Shown here: positions 23,601 to 35,310 of the stretch, piece after piece
Layout of the letters: every line of letters starts with the position of its first letter
How positions within the stretch are numbered: position 1 is the stretch's first letter
NCBI RefSeq assembly: GCF_030272615.1
Contig: NC_081415.1
Location: forward strand, 262,930,925 to 262,990,924
DNA length: 60,000 nt
Source: Cryptomeria japonica
Lineage: Eukaryota > Streptophyta > Pinopsida > Cupressales > Cupressaceae
Direction of reading: 5' to 3'
Made by a program: the position numbers and the translations under genes
Notes under the pieces: generated by a model
What the model saw: only the letters and a program-made list of their open reading frames with translations
The model's database searches: none
Told to the model about the DNA's origin: nothing

Positions 23601-24187
23601 AGCTTGCTCATATACATACCCTTAATTTCTGATGTTCCCAAGTCCTCAATGTGACAATGAATATACGTCCTAACATCTTTAACATAGACAACACCCTCCA
23701 GAACATGAGAAAATGCTCCAACCAAATCTTCCAAGGTAGCCACATGTGGATACCACTTGAAAATTGGCCTAGAGTAGTCCTTGACCTCTACTACAATTGG
23801 GTTGGCAACAAGGATAGGAATAGAAGATGATCCCAATTCCATGTTCAAAGATAAATACCTATTGATCGCTCTCGGTGAAAAACCTTCAACAAATTCATCT
23901 AGACGTCGGTGAAATCGCTCAAGTAGAAATCTGATTTCTTTGAAATGCCTTTGATTGCTCTTAGTTGCTATTGATCGCTCTGAAATCGCTTTGAATGCAA
24001 GGTGATCAATAATGAGGTGAATTTGACCTTTTAACCTTCGAGAAAAAACCCTAATCTTCCATTGACATAAATGAATGTCGATGAAAGATACCAGATCTCG
24101 CACATAACATATCCATGCCGGATAAACATCTCCAATGTTTGGAACATCTTCCAGAACCTCTTCCCCGGGCATATGCAATATCTTCAT
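20671..24187 (-). pseudogene. long ORF2 of unknown function carried by LTR element
   Basis: Four minus-strand frames (24187-23360, 23162-22641, 22329-21043, 21006-20671) join into one protein of roughly 1,150 codons with two frameshifts and few stops. The stop between the last two frames is a TAG where CAG would keep the frame open. The first part contains FIWLDRPYKITKEVIRAITG. The middle has a basic KRKKKNE stretch near 22370. The last third is acidic and then coiled-coil (AFDQVIEFEKKKIDEKLKLI and ILENQISILEKERDNIIRR). No protease, integrase, RT or transposase motif was recognised. The I..ITGLP-type motif recalls sequences of the plant mobile domain kind, but this is weak. A related arrangement is seen at 1783-3485. 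Confidence 0.6.
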
Positions 24188-24216
24188 GAATTTTGCCTAC
24201 CCCTAAGGCATCTGCC

Positions 24217-25333
24217 TTAGTTACCGAATGAGCTACTTGCCGGTGTAGGAGCAACCTCTTCTGTCGGATAATTAACCAGGACATTTCCATCCGATGATTG
24301 TTCTTTAGTCTTCCTAACCCATCCCTGAGTATGATCTTGTCGGATTTCACTAACATTCTTTTTCCCTTTCTCATTTGATCCCCCATTACCAACCAGTGGA
24401 TTTATGCTTCTACAAAATTTAGCAATATGTCCAACCTCATTACATGCATAACATATAACATTGTTCCTTTGAATTGCTTTGCTAAAACCGGTAAAATTTC
24501 TTGACCTGCATTGACTAGCCATATGTCCAAACTTTCCACATGCATAGCATTTAACATTCATTTTGCAATCTTCTGTCTTATGACCATACTTATTGCATTT
24601 AGAACATATACCGGGAGCAAAATCAGGGATCCAATTTGCTTTGTTTCTACATTGTCTAGCCATGTGACCAAATATATTGCAAACAAAACATCTACCATTG
24701 AATTTATAAGAATTAAATTACCTTACCGGTGCCTTATGGTTTTGATATTCATTAGCAGTACTAGAACTATACCCCTTGCTCAAATCCAGGTCCACTGGAA
24801 TCTCCAATTTACCTTTGTCTCTTCAACAACTCATCCAGCTGTGCTGAGCTAATCTTGAATTTTTCTTTATACTCACTTGCAGTAGCTAAGTCTTCTCTCA
24901 AAATTATCATTTGTCTCTCAAGCTCTTGTTCATTACTCTATGATAGTACCAAATCAGTTCTCAACATATCATTTTCATGAACAAACCTCCCATATTCTTC
25001 AAATTTGTTCTTCAGGGATACAACAAGATTTTCTTCCTTTTTCTTTCGGTCCTCAATCTCCTTAGACATCATCATAGCTATAACTTGCATTTCATTTTTC
25101 ATGACCATGTTCTCCTGACTCAATTTCTGATATTGTTCTTTAAGTGCATCTTTCTCTTTATCATCTCGACTTTGCAAAAGTTCCTTCCTCCTAGCTTGAA
25201 CAGATGATAGCCTCTCTTATAGGACAAGAATGAATTACTTAGCAGAACTCAATTCATCTTGTAGCTTTAAATTCTTCATCCTTTCAGCATCATAATCTTC
25301 AAATGTCATCTCAAGTTGCTTTTCCAAAGCCAT
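24217..25333 (-). pseudogene. gag with coiled-coil and four CCHC zinc knuckles
   Basis: It starts at an ATG at 25333 (MALEKQLEM...), matching the sibling start at 58996. The N-terminal half is coiled-coil (KEQYQKLSQENMVMKNEMQ). The C-terminal half has four CX2CX4HX4C knuckles: CFVCNIFGHMARQC, CSKCNKYGHKTEDC, CYACGKFGHMASQC and CYACNEVGHIAKFC. Several stops interrupt the N-terminal half; at least two replace glutamine codons of the sibling copy (CAG to TAG, CAA to TAA). Gag would form the particle that packages element RNA. The frame ends at 24217, shortly before ORF2 opens at 24187. Confidence 0.8.
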
Positions 25334-25392
25334 ATTCATGGATTCTGGATTCAGGATCTTCCTCAAGTTGTTAAACTTCCTCTGAGGCACAA

Positions 25393-25405
25393 GGCTCTAA
25401 TACCA
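25393..25405 (-). other. primer-binding site
   Basis: The minus strand reads TGGTATTAGAGCC two bases after the LTR end TTCCAACA. It matches the initiator Met-tRNA type site with one change. Confidence 0.8.
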
Positions 25406-25407
25406 AT

Positions 25408-26336
25408 TGTTGGAATCAAATAACACTGAGAGGGGGGGTGTGAATCAGTGTTATACTAGAATGATCAATTTTAGCCTTATTAAAACATGCATACACTAAC
25501 CGGTATACCGATACATACAAAATTGAAAGAAGTAAAGCAACCAATAAGCCAATCACATAAATGAGAATCATAACACACACAATTGTATGTGGAAAACCTC
25601 AAAGAAGAAAAACCATGGTGGGATTTGTGACCCACAATATCAATTCACTGGCCATATGAAGAGATATTACAAAATATAAGGGGCCTGCACTTGCAGGAAG
25701 GCTTACAACCTAGAGCACACTACTCAATCACAAAAAGGAGTCTCACTGACTATATATAAATCCAGACTACAATCTGGAGAAGTGATGAACTGCTAAGATA
25801 GCATATTCTATGCCTAAATACAGTTTTGGTTTCAGCTCTCTCAGTTCTAGTCTGAAACCCTAAACCCTTTACCAGAATAACCCTTACATAAATATCCTTA
25901 CATACATAATCTCTCTGATATATTTCGCATCATATTACATTCGCATATCCATAATCTCCTCTATATAAAAAATGATCTCATCCAAACTAACCTATATACC
26001 CTATACAATTTATCATGCCTTATGTCGGCTTACAAAGATAATTACAATATCAAATTGCATGTCGGATAGATAACATAAATACATGAATATCAAAATCAAT
26101 TGCTGAAGCCGGATCTAAGAGATGTCGACCTCCAATACCGATAACCAAATTCTAAATCATGTTGGCCTCCAATACCGGTAACCAAACAAATCCTTTTATC
26201 CTGCCGGTGCCGGTGTAACATCTGTGAAGTGCCTGTCGGTACACAACTGAATCAAAACATGAAGCCGAAATACAATACCATGTTGCCATTAATGATAACA
26301 TAATGAAACCAACCAATTGAGTGTCAATTGCCAACA
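25408..26336 (-). repeat. 5' LTR (929 bp)
   Basis: In plus orientation it starts TGTTGGAATCAAATAACAC and ends GTGTCAATTGCCAACA. It pairs with 19441-20397 and is of the same family as 58008-58921. Confidence 0.85.
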
Positions 26337-26820
26337 AATCAAACACCAATTGATTATGTAGTATAATCACAAATTTCACTTTCTTTCTAACATCACACGT
26401 GTTGAAGAGAAATCATTCTACTTCAAATGCATTACTTGCATTATAGAGCTCATATTTTCCAATCAGATTCAATGGATATGCAATCTTAAGCAAAAGTTGG
26501 ACATTCACTCCAATCAAGAAAATGTATAGGCGGAACCAAAACTTCAAGGTTCCATCAACATGATGCAAGATGTATTTCACTAAGGGCTATTATTTTTGCT
26601 TCTATTAACTCTAAAGCAAATGACATATTTCCCTTTCTTGTTAGGTGTAATAAAAACTAGGAGGCTCTTTCCCTCACTACTCTAGTTGATCCATATTGAT
26701 CCAACTATTGACTCAATCTATAAGTACTTACACATAAATGTGTTAAACACTATTTAACTAGAGAGTTGTGTGATCAAGTGTCACAACTGAGCATAGCGAA
26801 CTCAAGTCCCTAGTGTGGAA
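26337..26820. other. interior of older minus-strand LTR element
   Basis: No coding sequence is seen. It lies between the inserted element and the primer site at 26821-26838 and is presumably continuous with 17741-19440 before the insertion. Confidence 0.4.
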
Positions 26821-26838
26821 CCTAGAGCTCTGATACCA
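26821..26838 (-). other. primer-binding site of older element
   Basis: The minus strand reads TGGTATCAGAGCTCTAGG, two bases from an LTR-like start TGTAAGGACC at 26841. This is a perfect initiator Met-tRNA type site over 12 bases. Confidence 0.75.
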
Positions 26839-26840
26839 AA

Positions 26841-29429
26841 TGTAAGGACCGCCATAATAACATAATAATAACATTCACAAATTACACATCAACAATCATC
26901 CATTAATGCCACATGTTCAAATACAAAAGATAGAGACATGAAATAACATTTCTACATATAAGTCAGAGTGTATAAGCTATAGATCAAAGAAAACATATAC
27001 ATCTACAATAGACCACATGGTTGAACTCAATAAATTCTGAAGGAACAAATCACGAAGACCACCTTGACAGGAACTTCTGACACTTGTCTCCCTCGTGCAC
27101 ATCACAGATGAGAACATTGTCGGAGTGCGTTTCCACCCTACCACGAAGTAGTTACACTTCCCTAGAATCTTTCATGACACAAAAGATACCCAGCCCAACA
27201 TGAGGAAGACTAGCAATGCGATATTGGCAAGAGTAATAAAATTTTTGCAGCATGATATCCACATTCTCACACTAACAAATATGAAAGAAGCAACAATCAT
27301 TGCTTAACTATCACAAGTCATTTTGAGATCTCATTTCCATCTCAATCATATTTATTATGATAGGTGAACATAATATGAATTTATTTGAATCATAGAGAAA
27401 ACAAAAGAATGTATATAAAAGCACTTCAAAGGCATACAGGAGCATTCACAAGAATAGATGAACACATAAGTGGATATAAGTGTTATAGTCTAGACATATC
27501 TATAGGTCCACAAAAGCACTCATTGGCTTATAAAGACATCTTTTTATTCATCATCATTTGATAATCAAGACTACACATGAAAACCAATCCATTTGTATAA
27601 TTCACATAAACTAAACTTGGTGTTTCCAAAACTGTATGATATAGTATAATAGCTTATGATATCAGTTGTAAGAAAATTTATGTCATCTTTACTTCCCTAC
27701 TTAATATTTGCACAAGTAGCAACAAGATAGGCATCTACTATACTTATAGAGCCAAGCTCTTCCATGAAGTCAAAATAAATGAAGTCCAAGATTAAAGATA
27801 AAGATTTCCTAATCCTTGACATGAATTTTAAGTAAGCTAATTGCATCAATATGACTTAACTAAAAAGGCCCCTTGTATAATTTATGTATTTATACCTATA
27901 CTTACATTAATGAGGAAGTAGATAATATTAACCTTAAGGGAGCATACACTAATATTAACCCATTCTCTAATTTGATAAACTAATTTAAAATCATGCAAAT
28001 GACGCTTTATACAATCACAATTATGCTCCAAGGACCCATCCCCAAATAAAAACTAGGATCAATCATGAAATCAAATTCCATTCTATTGACTAAAATCCCT
28101 CAAGGTAATCAATTATCTAATAAAATTTTAACATAACAATATTTATTAAAGATAACTAATTAATTCACATCTCTTCAATGACATAACACATTCTATTAAA
28201 GAACCAACTTTTCTATCCCAGTATAAAACATGACAAATGACTACTACTTAGTTCTACTTTCTCTCAGTACAATATTTGATAAAATAAGAATATCTACGAG
28301 ATGGTACCTCAATGACACTCCTCTAATGAAGGGCATATATGTAGAATCCACAATAAGTTTGAGCTATGTCAATTTCAATCTTTTTCATATATAAATATAA
28401 TGCATATTCTATGTTCAAAGAGTAGAGATATTGCGTCAACCGAGGTCAATACTCTATTTTCAAGGTGTCGATTCTAAAATGGACATACTATTACTCCAAG
28501 GACTTAGATAGACAAAAGCCAACCCCATACAAGTTTCAAAGATATCCTTATCTGCTATAATTATACAACCAGGAATGAGGAAATCTAAAAAAAGAGATAG
28601 GAAATCTAATTATAACTTAGATGATCATTACTAAGCTCAATATTTCAGTAGAAAGATAGCATCAATTAGAGTTTGGAAAGCTTATCCTACTTCTGTTCCA
28701 TGTGACTTGATTTCACCTAGTCTCATAATATGGGCTCTCTAATATGGAAAGAGATTTTCCATGTATTAAATACACAAGCAATGATCTCAACGATACATAT
28801 GCAAGAAATAGAAGTATCCACCTTGAATGTTTCTAGAAGCTAAGTAATTATATATAAAGATAGTGTTGTTACTACATATCTAGTATTCATCTAAGTAAAA
28901 TCGATGGTTATAAGGTCCAAGCTACATGATATCTTACCTATCGGCATCAAAGAAGAAAATCTGCAAAGGACCATCTTAACGGAAAGCCTGTATTTTTGGT
29001 CTATGAATAGGTTGCATCAAGCAAAACTAAATATGGAAGGGTAGTACTCTTTATCTTCTTGAATTCGCAAACTTACTTCCCACTTTCACTCATTGATCAC
29101 CTCACATTTCAGCTTTGTTCTTTGACAATGTCGATTCGACATTTTGCAATTTCTATCCTCTAATTCTTTGTCTGAATTCTCCATATTACTCTGCTCTGTC
29201 TATTCAACATTCCTATCTTGATTCATGTAATACTATGACAAATCAATAAATTGTCTTCACAATAAAAATGAGACTTCAGTTATTGTTCTCCCAGCCAAAT
29301 TTTCCACCCTCTGTCTGCTTTCATGAGGTTGTCACCCATTATATTGAGAGAAAAGCCTCGTGCATGTGACCATGAAAAACATGCAAACCTTACTATCAAA
29401 AGCGACTCCGAGGTGCACCAGTAAATTAT
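26841..29429 (-). repeat. probable 5' LTR start of older element; right end not found
   Basis: TGTAAGGACCGCC directly follows the primer site in the correct geometry, so an LTR begins here. Its outer end could not be fixed by eye. The remainder up to 29429 is AT-rich, without a gene or array that I can support. The interval is an upper limit. Confidence 0.4.
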
Positions 29430-30362
29430 GGGTAAGTGCACAAAGATGGGGATAAAAAAGGTCTTAAGATGCCACTTTTTTTTTTCTCAAATCAGCAAAG
29501 TCTAAACTTCGATGAAAAATTGAAGATAGGTACACTCAAAATTTAAAGATGTAACAAGAACAAAAGTTGAAGTGCTCCAAATCTACTTTCTAAACTACTA
29601 TTTTAAAATGGTAGAGATTAAGAGTTTCAAAAAGGGGCACCACATTTATTGTTCCTATTTTTTTTCAGAAAAACAAAACATACCACCAAATGTGGTGCCC
29701 TTAAAATGTTATTATTATTATTTTTAATAATTTTGCCTTCTGCTGTGGAGAGAAAGTAGCTAACATACTAAGGTTTATGCCAGATTTTTTGGTAGTTTTT
29801 TATGAATATTTGAATAATTACAAATTTCTGAAGTGGACACATCTTGAAAAACAAAAATTTCAGCATGCTCCTTGCTAAAAAAATGTGAAAACTAATGAAA
29901 AATCAAAATTTATTTTTCTTATAAATTGTGTAGAATGGGGTCTAGTTTCTAGAAAAGTATTTTGTTCAAAATTTGATAAACGAGTAAAAATCTATGCCTG
30001 AAATACGACATGTTGATTTTTGATAGAAAATGGACACACTAACAAATTTTTTTTAGAGATGAAGACCTTAAAATTATAAAAATTTGAAAAGAATTATATG
30101 GTTGGATATCTAAGAGAGAGCTTGATGATAATATGGTGTTTTTTCTTGTTTGCATTGAAACACGTGCATACTGTTGGAGAACACGAACAAAAAAGTTAGA
30201 ATTTTTTTAATGTTTACTGGAAAACACGTCTCATGCTTGAGAATAACATCCAAGCCTTTGGGTTGGATGCCCAAGGCAAATACAAGCCCGAGGCTTGGTG
30301 TTTGCCAAGGCAACAAGTTTGGTGCATGCCAAATATGACACACGCCAAATGAAAAAAACATT
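29430..30362. other. AT-rich left flank of CT/CA array; terminal-repeat-like start
   Basis: It begins GGGTAAGTGCA, identical to the first eleven bases of the right terminal repeat of 41259-57441 read inward from 57441. The body has no gene. Poly-T/poly-A rich segments with phrases such as GAAGTGCTCCAAATCTA (29570) loosely recall GTAGTGCTCGAAGTCTAA (41399). Both regions then lead into GGTTGG- and CCAAG-rich sequence and a CT tract. This suggests a related element class, without proof. Confidence 0.4.
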
Positions 30363-31146
30363 TGGCCTACAACACTCTTCTTCTTCTTCTTCTTCTTCTT
30401 TCTAGATCTCAGACACACACATACACACATTCTCTCTCTCTGTCTCTCTTCTCTCTCTCTCTCTCTCCCACACACACACACACATCTTCTCCCTCATTCA
30501 CCCTCTCTATCTCTCCATTCTTCTCTCTCTCTCTCCCTCTCGCACAAACACATCTTCTCCCTCCTTCTCCATCTCTATCTCTCCATTATTCATCTCTCTC
30601 CATCTCTCTCTCACACACACATCTTCTCCCTCTCTCTCTCTCTCACACACACACATCATCTCCCTCCCTCCCTTTCTTCATCTCCCTCTCTTCCCCCCCC
30701 TCCCTTCATCTCCATCTCTATCTCCCAATCCCTCCTTACCTCTCTCTATCTCTGTCTCTGTCTCTCTCTCACAAACACATAAACACATATCATCTCCCTC
30801 CCTCCCCTTGCTCTACTTCCCTTCCTACCCCTCTCTATCTCTCAATCCCTTCTTACCCCCCTCTCTCTCTCACACATACACATATTCTCCCTCCCCCCCC
30901 CTTCTTCATCTCCCTCACTATCTCCCTCACTATCTCCCCCCCCTCTCTCTCTCACACACACATCTTCTCCCTCCTTCTCCCTCTCTATCCCTCCATTATT
31001 CTCTCTCTTTCACACACACAGACATCTTTTGCCTCCTCCTCCCTTTCTAACTCTCCATTCTTCTCTCTCTCCCCCCCACACACACATCCTCTCCCTCCCT
31101 ACCCTCCTCCTCCTCCTCCTTCTTCTTCTTCTCTCTCTCTCTCTCA

Positions 31147-31228
<82 letters not shown>

Positions 31229-31658
31229 ATCTCCCTCCATCCCCTTCTTCCTCTCCCTCCCTCCCTATTCTTCCCTTCATCTCCCTCTCTATCTCCCCAT
31301 CCCTCCTTACCCCTCTCTCTATCACACACCAACACACACATAATCTCCCTCCCTCTCCCTCTCTCTCTCTCTTCCTCACCCTCCCTCCATCTCCCTCTCT
31401 ATCTCCCCATCCCTCCTTACCCCCCTCTCTCTCACTCTCACACAGACACACACATAAACACCATCTCCCTCTATCCCTTTCTTCCTCTCCCTCTCTTCCT
31501 TTTCTTCCCTTCCTCTCCCTCTCTATCTCCCCATCCCTCCTTACCCCTCTCTTTCTCACACACCCACCCACAAACCATCTCCCTCCCTCCCCTTATTCCT
31601 CTCCCTCTCTTCCTCCCCCTCCCTTCATCTCCCTCTCTATCTCCCCATCCATCCTTAC

Positions 31659-31694
<36 letters not shown>

Positions 31695-31734
31695 TCTTCT
31701 CCCTCCCTCCCCTTCATCTCCCTTTCTATCTCCC

Positions 31735-31795
<61 letters not shown>

Positions 31796-32275
31796 TCTCC
31801 CTCCCTCCCCTCCTTCTCCCTCCCTATCTCTCCATTCTTCCTCTCTCTCTCTCGCACACACATACACATACATCTTCTCCCACCCTCCCCTTCTTCTCCC
31901 TCTCTATCTACCCTCCCTCCCCTCCTCCCTCTCTATGTCTCCATTATTCCTCTCTCTCTCTCTCTCCCACACACACACACCTTCTCCCTCCATCCCCTCC
32001 TTATTTTCCCTCTCTATCTCTCCATTTTCCTCTCTCTCCCTCTCTCTCTCTCTCACACACACATGCATCATCTTCCTCCCTCCCCTACTTCTTCTTCCTC
32101 TTTTCCTTCCTCTATTCCTCTCCCTCTCTTCCTCCCCATCTCTCATTACCTCTCTCTCTATCACACATACACACACACATCTTCTCCCTCCTTCTTCCTC
32201 TCTCTCCCTCTCTCTTTGTCTCTCTCTCTCTCTCTCTCACACACGCACGCACACACAAATCATCTCCCTCTCTCC

Positions 32276-32328
<53 letters not shown>

Positions 32329-32716
32329 TCTGCTTCCCTTCCTCTCCCTCTCTATCTCCACATCCCTCCTTACCCCTCTCTCTCTCACACACACCCTCAC
32401 ACACACACACCATCTCCTTCCCTCCCCTTCTTCCTCTCCCTCTCTTCCTCTCCCTCCCTCCATCTCCCTCTCTATCTCCCCATCCCTCCTTACCCCTCTC
32501 TCTCTCACACACACATCATCTCCCTCCCTCCCTCCCCTTATTCCTCTCACTCTCTTCTTCTACTTCCCTTCCTCTCCCTCTCTATATCCCCATCCATCCT
32601 TACCTTTTTTTTCTCTCACACAAACACACATCATCTCCCTTCCTCCCCTTCTTCTTCTCCCTCTCTCCCTCCCCCTCCCTTAATCTCCCTCTCTATTTCC
32701 CCATCCCTCCTTACTC

Positions 32717-32751
<35 letters not shown>

Positions 32752-33020
32752 CATATCTCTCCCTCCCCTTCTTCCTCTCCCTCTCTTCCCCCCTCCATAT
32801 CCCTCTCTATCTTCCCATCCCTCCTTACCCCTCTCTCTCTCTCGCTCACACACACACCCACACATCTTCTCCCTCCCTCACTCCCTCCCCTTCTTCTCTT
32901 TATCTCTCTCTCAAACACAAACACACACACATCATCTCCCTCTCTCTTCTTCCTCTCCCTCTCTTCCTCTACTTCCCTTCCTCTCCCTCTCTATCTCCCC
33001 ATCTCCCCATCCCTCCTTAC

Positions 33021-33059
<39 letters not shown>

Positions 33060-33447
33060 CATCTCCATCCCTCCCGTTCTTCCTCTTCCTCTCTTCCTCA
33101 CCCTCCCTTCATCTACCTCTCTATCTATCCATCCCTCCTTACCCCTCCCTCTCACACACAAACACTTCTCTACCCCCCGCCACTATCTCTCTCTCTCTAC
33201 CTTCCTCTCCCTCTCCATCTCTCCCTTCTTTCTCTCTCACACACACAAATAGAATCTTCCTCCCTCCCCTACTACCTCTCCCTATCTTCCTCCCCCTCCC
33301 TCTCCACATTCATTCTCTTTCTCTCTCTCTCTTACACAAACACACACACACACACACACATCCCTCCCTCTCCTTCTTCTTCTCCCTCTCTATCTCCCCA
33401 CTCCCTGTCTCTCTCTCTCTCACACACACACAAACACTTCTCTATCT

Positions 33448-33485
<38 letters not shown>

Positions 33486-33522
33486 CTACCCCCTCCCTTC
33501 TTCTCCCCCTATATCTCTCCAT

Positions 33523-33596
<74 letters not shown>

Positions 33597-33660
33597 CCCT
33601 CTATATCTTCCCACACACACACTCTCTCTATTGCTACTATCCCTCTCTCTTCTTTGACAT
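30363..33660. repeat. 3.3-kb CT/CA compound satellite
   Basis: Alternating (CT)n, (CA)n and TCTCCCTCCCTCCCCTTCTT-type blocks fill the interval. The phrase CCATCCCTCCTTACCCCTCT recurs about every 110-120 bp (for example near 31298, 31412, 31530, 31648 and 32360, 32482, 32596, 32706, 32818), so there is a higher-order unit. The longest (CA)n is about 40 units (31149-31227); another of over 20 units lies at 33547-33592. The plus strand has almost no G. Long open frames here (30362-32683 and 31935-33668) are a by-product of the lack of stop codons in such sequence and are not genes. Confidence 0.95.
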
Positions 33661-34445
33661 TTTGTTGAATGTTAAAAAAGTTAACAAAGAAAATCTGATG
33701 CTTTCCAAATTTAATGCATGTGAAAAATGGTAACTTTAGACATTGGGCCCATGATTTAGGTCTGCATTCCCTAGTTTTGTCTAATATTTTCTCTAATCAT
33801 GACAAATAAACACTTTTTCATGTTGTTGACTTATCATAGAAGCATATTTAGCATATTCCATCACAATTTCACCACCTATTTGCTAGTTGGACAAGGTAGA
33901 AGACTACAAATTGAAGTTTTTGGGGTGATTTTTGTTATATGAGGTAATTTTCTCATGTTTTTATAATTGAAATGTTTATTATGAATTTTTGTTGTTTTTA
34001 TTTTGCAATATACAATAACTACATCAATAAGAGAATAATATAATTAGTGCATATGTCAATAAGACCACCTTCATCACATCTTTCTATTTATGTCATAACT
34101 TTAACAATCTTAGTAGTCATAACTGAATTTCATAAGTTGCCATTGGTTTATGCAATTTTCTATAAGCTTGTTTCCATCGACATGATGATAAATCTAACTT
34201 TTGACTTCCACAACCAAAACTTGGTTTGCAATATAATGTGAAATTCAAAACAAAAAAATAGCTTAGCATAAAGAAATGTATGCACCAACCATCAACTCAA
34301 AATTGGAATGATGATAAATGCATGGTAATAAGTACTCAGAATTGGAATTAATATTAAATGATAAATGCATGGTAATAAATACTAAAAAATTGAATTAATA
34401 TTATACTCAACATCCTTTTCTATTCAAAATTATCTTCCTTTTTCA
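33661..34445. other. no gene seen
   Basis: AT-rich sequence with a few near-duplicate phrases (GATAAATGCATGGTAATAA twice, 34312-34378). No coding support. Confidence 0.5.
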
Positions 34446-34690
34446 TCATTAGAATTAATTATATTTATTGTTAGGACTTTTCCAATGAAGTTATGAGTGT
34501 CATGAATTTATTACGAGTGTCCTACATTCATCACAATTGTCCTAACTTTATTAGGACTGTCCTAATTTCATTAGGATTTTCATAACTTTATTATGGTAAT
34601 CCTAATGAATGTAGGAAAATCATAGATTAATTTGGATTGTGATAACTTCATTATGGAAGTCATAATCAATTTAGGATATTCATAAATTCA
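34446..34690. repeat. degenerate short tandem repeat
   Basis: A loose ~20-25-bp motif around GTCCTAA-TTCATTAGGA recurs about ten times. Its halves (TCCTAA and TTAGGA) are complementary, so each unit could form a small hairpin. Confidence 0.6.
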
Positions 34691-34704
34691 TTGGGACTGC
34701 CCTT

Positions 34705-34713
34705 CCCCCCCCC

Positions 34714-34752
<39 letters not shown>
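34705..34752. repeat. poly-C tract followed by (TC)n
   Basis: About 20 C are followed by about 14 TC units. Confidence 0.9.
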
Positions 34753-34753
<1 letters not shown>

Positions 34754-35060
34754 ATGAACTAGTTTCACTGTCTTATTTGTGCATGTACAATTATAAATCA
34801 CCATCATTCTGAGGAAAAGACAACAAAAGCTAACATGGGAAGAGCATGAGCTAAGAATGCAAAGATGAGACAATATGAGACAACTTCGTGAATCAAGGAA
34901 ATTGAACACCAGAGAAGAAGACATGCCAATTCAAAAGGAACATGAATTCTCGCCCCAATATAAGAGAGATATGGAATTGGCAAGACAAAGAGAATGAATG
35001 CAAAACCTCCATACAAAGAGATAATTGATGCCCAAGGTTGAGAGCACATCATTTAGCACA

Positions 35061-35210
35061 TCTCAAGTTGAAGGTGTGCCATCTCTCACATCTCAAGTTT
35101 AAGGCACACCATCTCTCACATTTCAAGTTGATCGCACACCATCTCTCACATCTCAAGTTGAAGGCACACCATCCCTCACATTTCAAGTTGAAGGTGTGCC
35201 TTCTACAACA
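35061..35210 (+). repeat. five 30-bp tandem repeats
   Basis: Units start at 35061, 35091, 35121, 35151 and 35181 (type TCTCAAGTTGAAGGCACACC). In one frame they encode repeated decapeptides such as VEGTPSLTSQ, which would lie near the N-terminus of the transposase-like protein. Confidence 0.85.
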
Positions 35211-35310
35211 TGCCACATTGCACGTAAATCTCAATTTCAAGGTACATCATCATTTTTATCTTTGGTTGAAGGTATGTCATCTATCCCTAATGTTGTTAAC
35301 ATTCTTGATA

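Larger units (their letters stand above)
19441..26336 (-). mobile_element. full-length LTR retroelement without pol (gag plus long unknown ORF)
   Basis: LTRs at 19441-20397 and 25408-26336 are nearly alike. Flanks AATTA (19436-19440) and AATCA (26337-26341) are a 5-bp duplication with one change. On the minus strand the order is 5' LTR, primer site, gag with coiled-coil and four CCHC knuckles, a ~3.5-kb ORF, polypurine tract, 3' LTR. No DDE integrase, YVDD/FADD RT or RNase H motif was seen in the ~5.0-kb interior. This fits a non-autonomous element that keeps gag. A sibling copy begins at 58008 on the plus strand. Confidence 0.85.

Noticed and set aside
30362-33668. Open frames of 773 and 577 codons on the plus strand
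   Set aside because: Pure low-complexity S/L/P/H/T translation of a CT/CA satellite. G-poor sequence rarely forms stop codons. No start context or domain.
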